DNA of 64,000 nt, taken from Wuchereria bancrofti (Eukaryota > Nematoda > Chromadorea > Rhabditida > Onchocercidae). Positions 63,994 to 64,000 of the stretch are shown here, in pieces; the stretch's first letter is position 1, and every line of letters starts with the position of its first letter. Location of the stretch: positions 10,432,251 through 10,496,250 of the forward strand of contig SSBO01000001.1 in the NCBI GenBank assembly GCA_005281725.1, given 5' to 3'. The notes under the pieces were generated by a model, which did no database searches, was not told where the DNA came from, and was given only the letters and a program-made list of their open reading frames with translations. The translations under genes and the position numbers were made by a program.

Positions 63994-64000
63994 GTTGGTT

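Overview
The window looks like nuclear DNA of a nematode, most likely a filarial (spirurid) worm. It is very AT-rich with many T-runs. Genes are cut into many small exons by short introns with GT donors and TTTCAG-type acceptors. Several start codons lie just downstream of a pyrimidine-rich AG site with no obvious upstream exon, as expected for spliced-leader trans-splicing. The gene set (nematode-type O-GlcNAc transferase, TWK-like two-pore potassium channel, a tiny G-gamma gene) also fits. The species call is inference; no rRNA, tRNA or mitochondrial marker was seen.

Layout, left to right. (1) 370-1062 (+), a 103-residue single-pass membrane protein of unknown function. (2) 2143-6087 (+), a DEAD-box RNA helicase of the DDX55/Spb4 family whose first exon (Q motif) I could not find. 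(3) 6909-7714 (-), a two-exon heterotrimeric G-protein gamma subunit ending in a CLLL prenylation box. (4) 8324-23239 (+), a large RRP5/PDCD11 ribosome-biogenesis protein in about 37 exons, with a one-base reading-frame problem near 16.3-16.6 kb. (5) 24092-33089 (+), a 22-exon, 752-residue coiled-coil protein with two CxxC-type clusters. (6) 35712-48283 (+), O-GlcNAc transferase (OGT) in 24 exons, 1114 residues. (7) 48284-56098, an almost gene-free, repeat-rich stretch with two assembly joins and probable false duplications. (8) 56099-62624 (+), a two-pore-domain potassium channel of 495 residues. (9) A likely first exon of another gene at 63907-63993.

DDX55 and RRP5 both act in 60S/18S pre-rRNA maturation in the nucleolus and lie in the same orientation, separated only by the antisense G-gamma gene. 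G-gamma and RRP5 are divergent and share about 600 bp of upstream DNA holding a 65-bp repeat. The other genes show no obvious functional link.

The most interesting feature is the 3-kb intron of OGT (38276-41284). It sits exactly between TPR 4 and TPR 5, where mammalian OGT has its regulated, detained intron. It also contains several unused exon-like segments with good splice sites, one of them 42 bp and in frame. Exon boundaries were read by eye from splice signals, reading-frame continuity and remembered family sequence, without alignments or RNA data.
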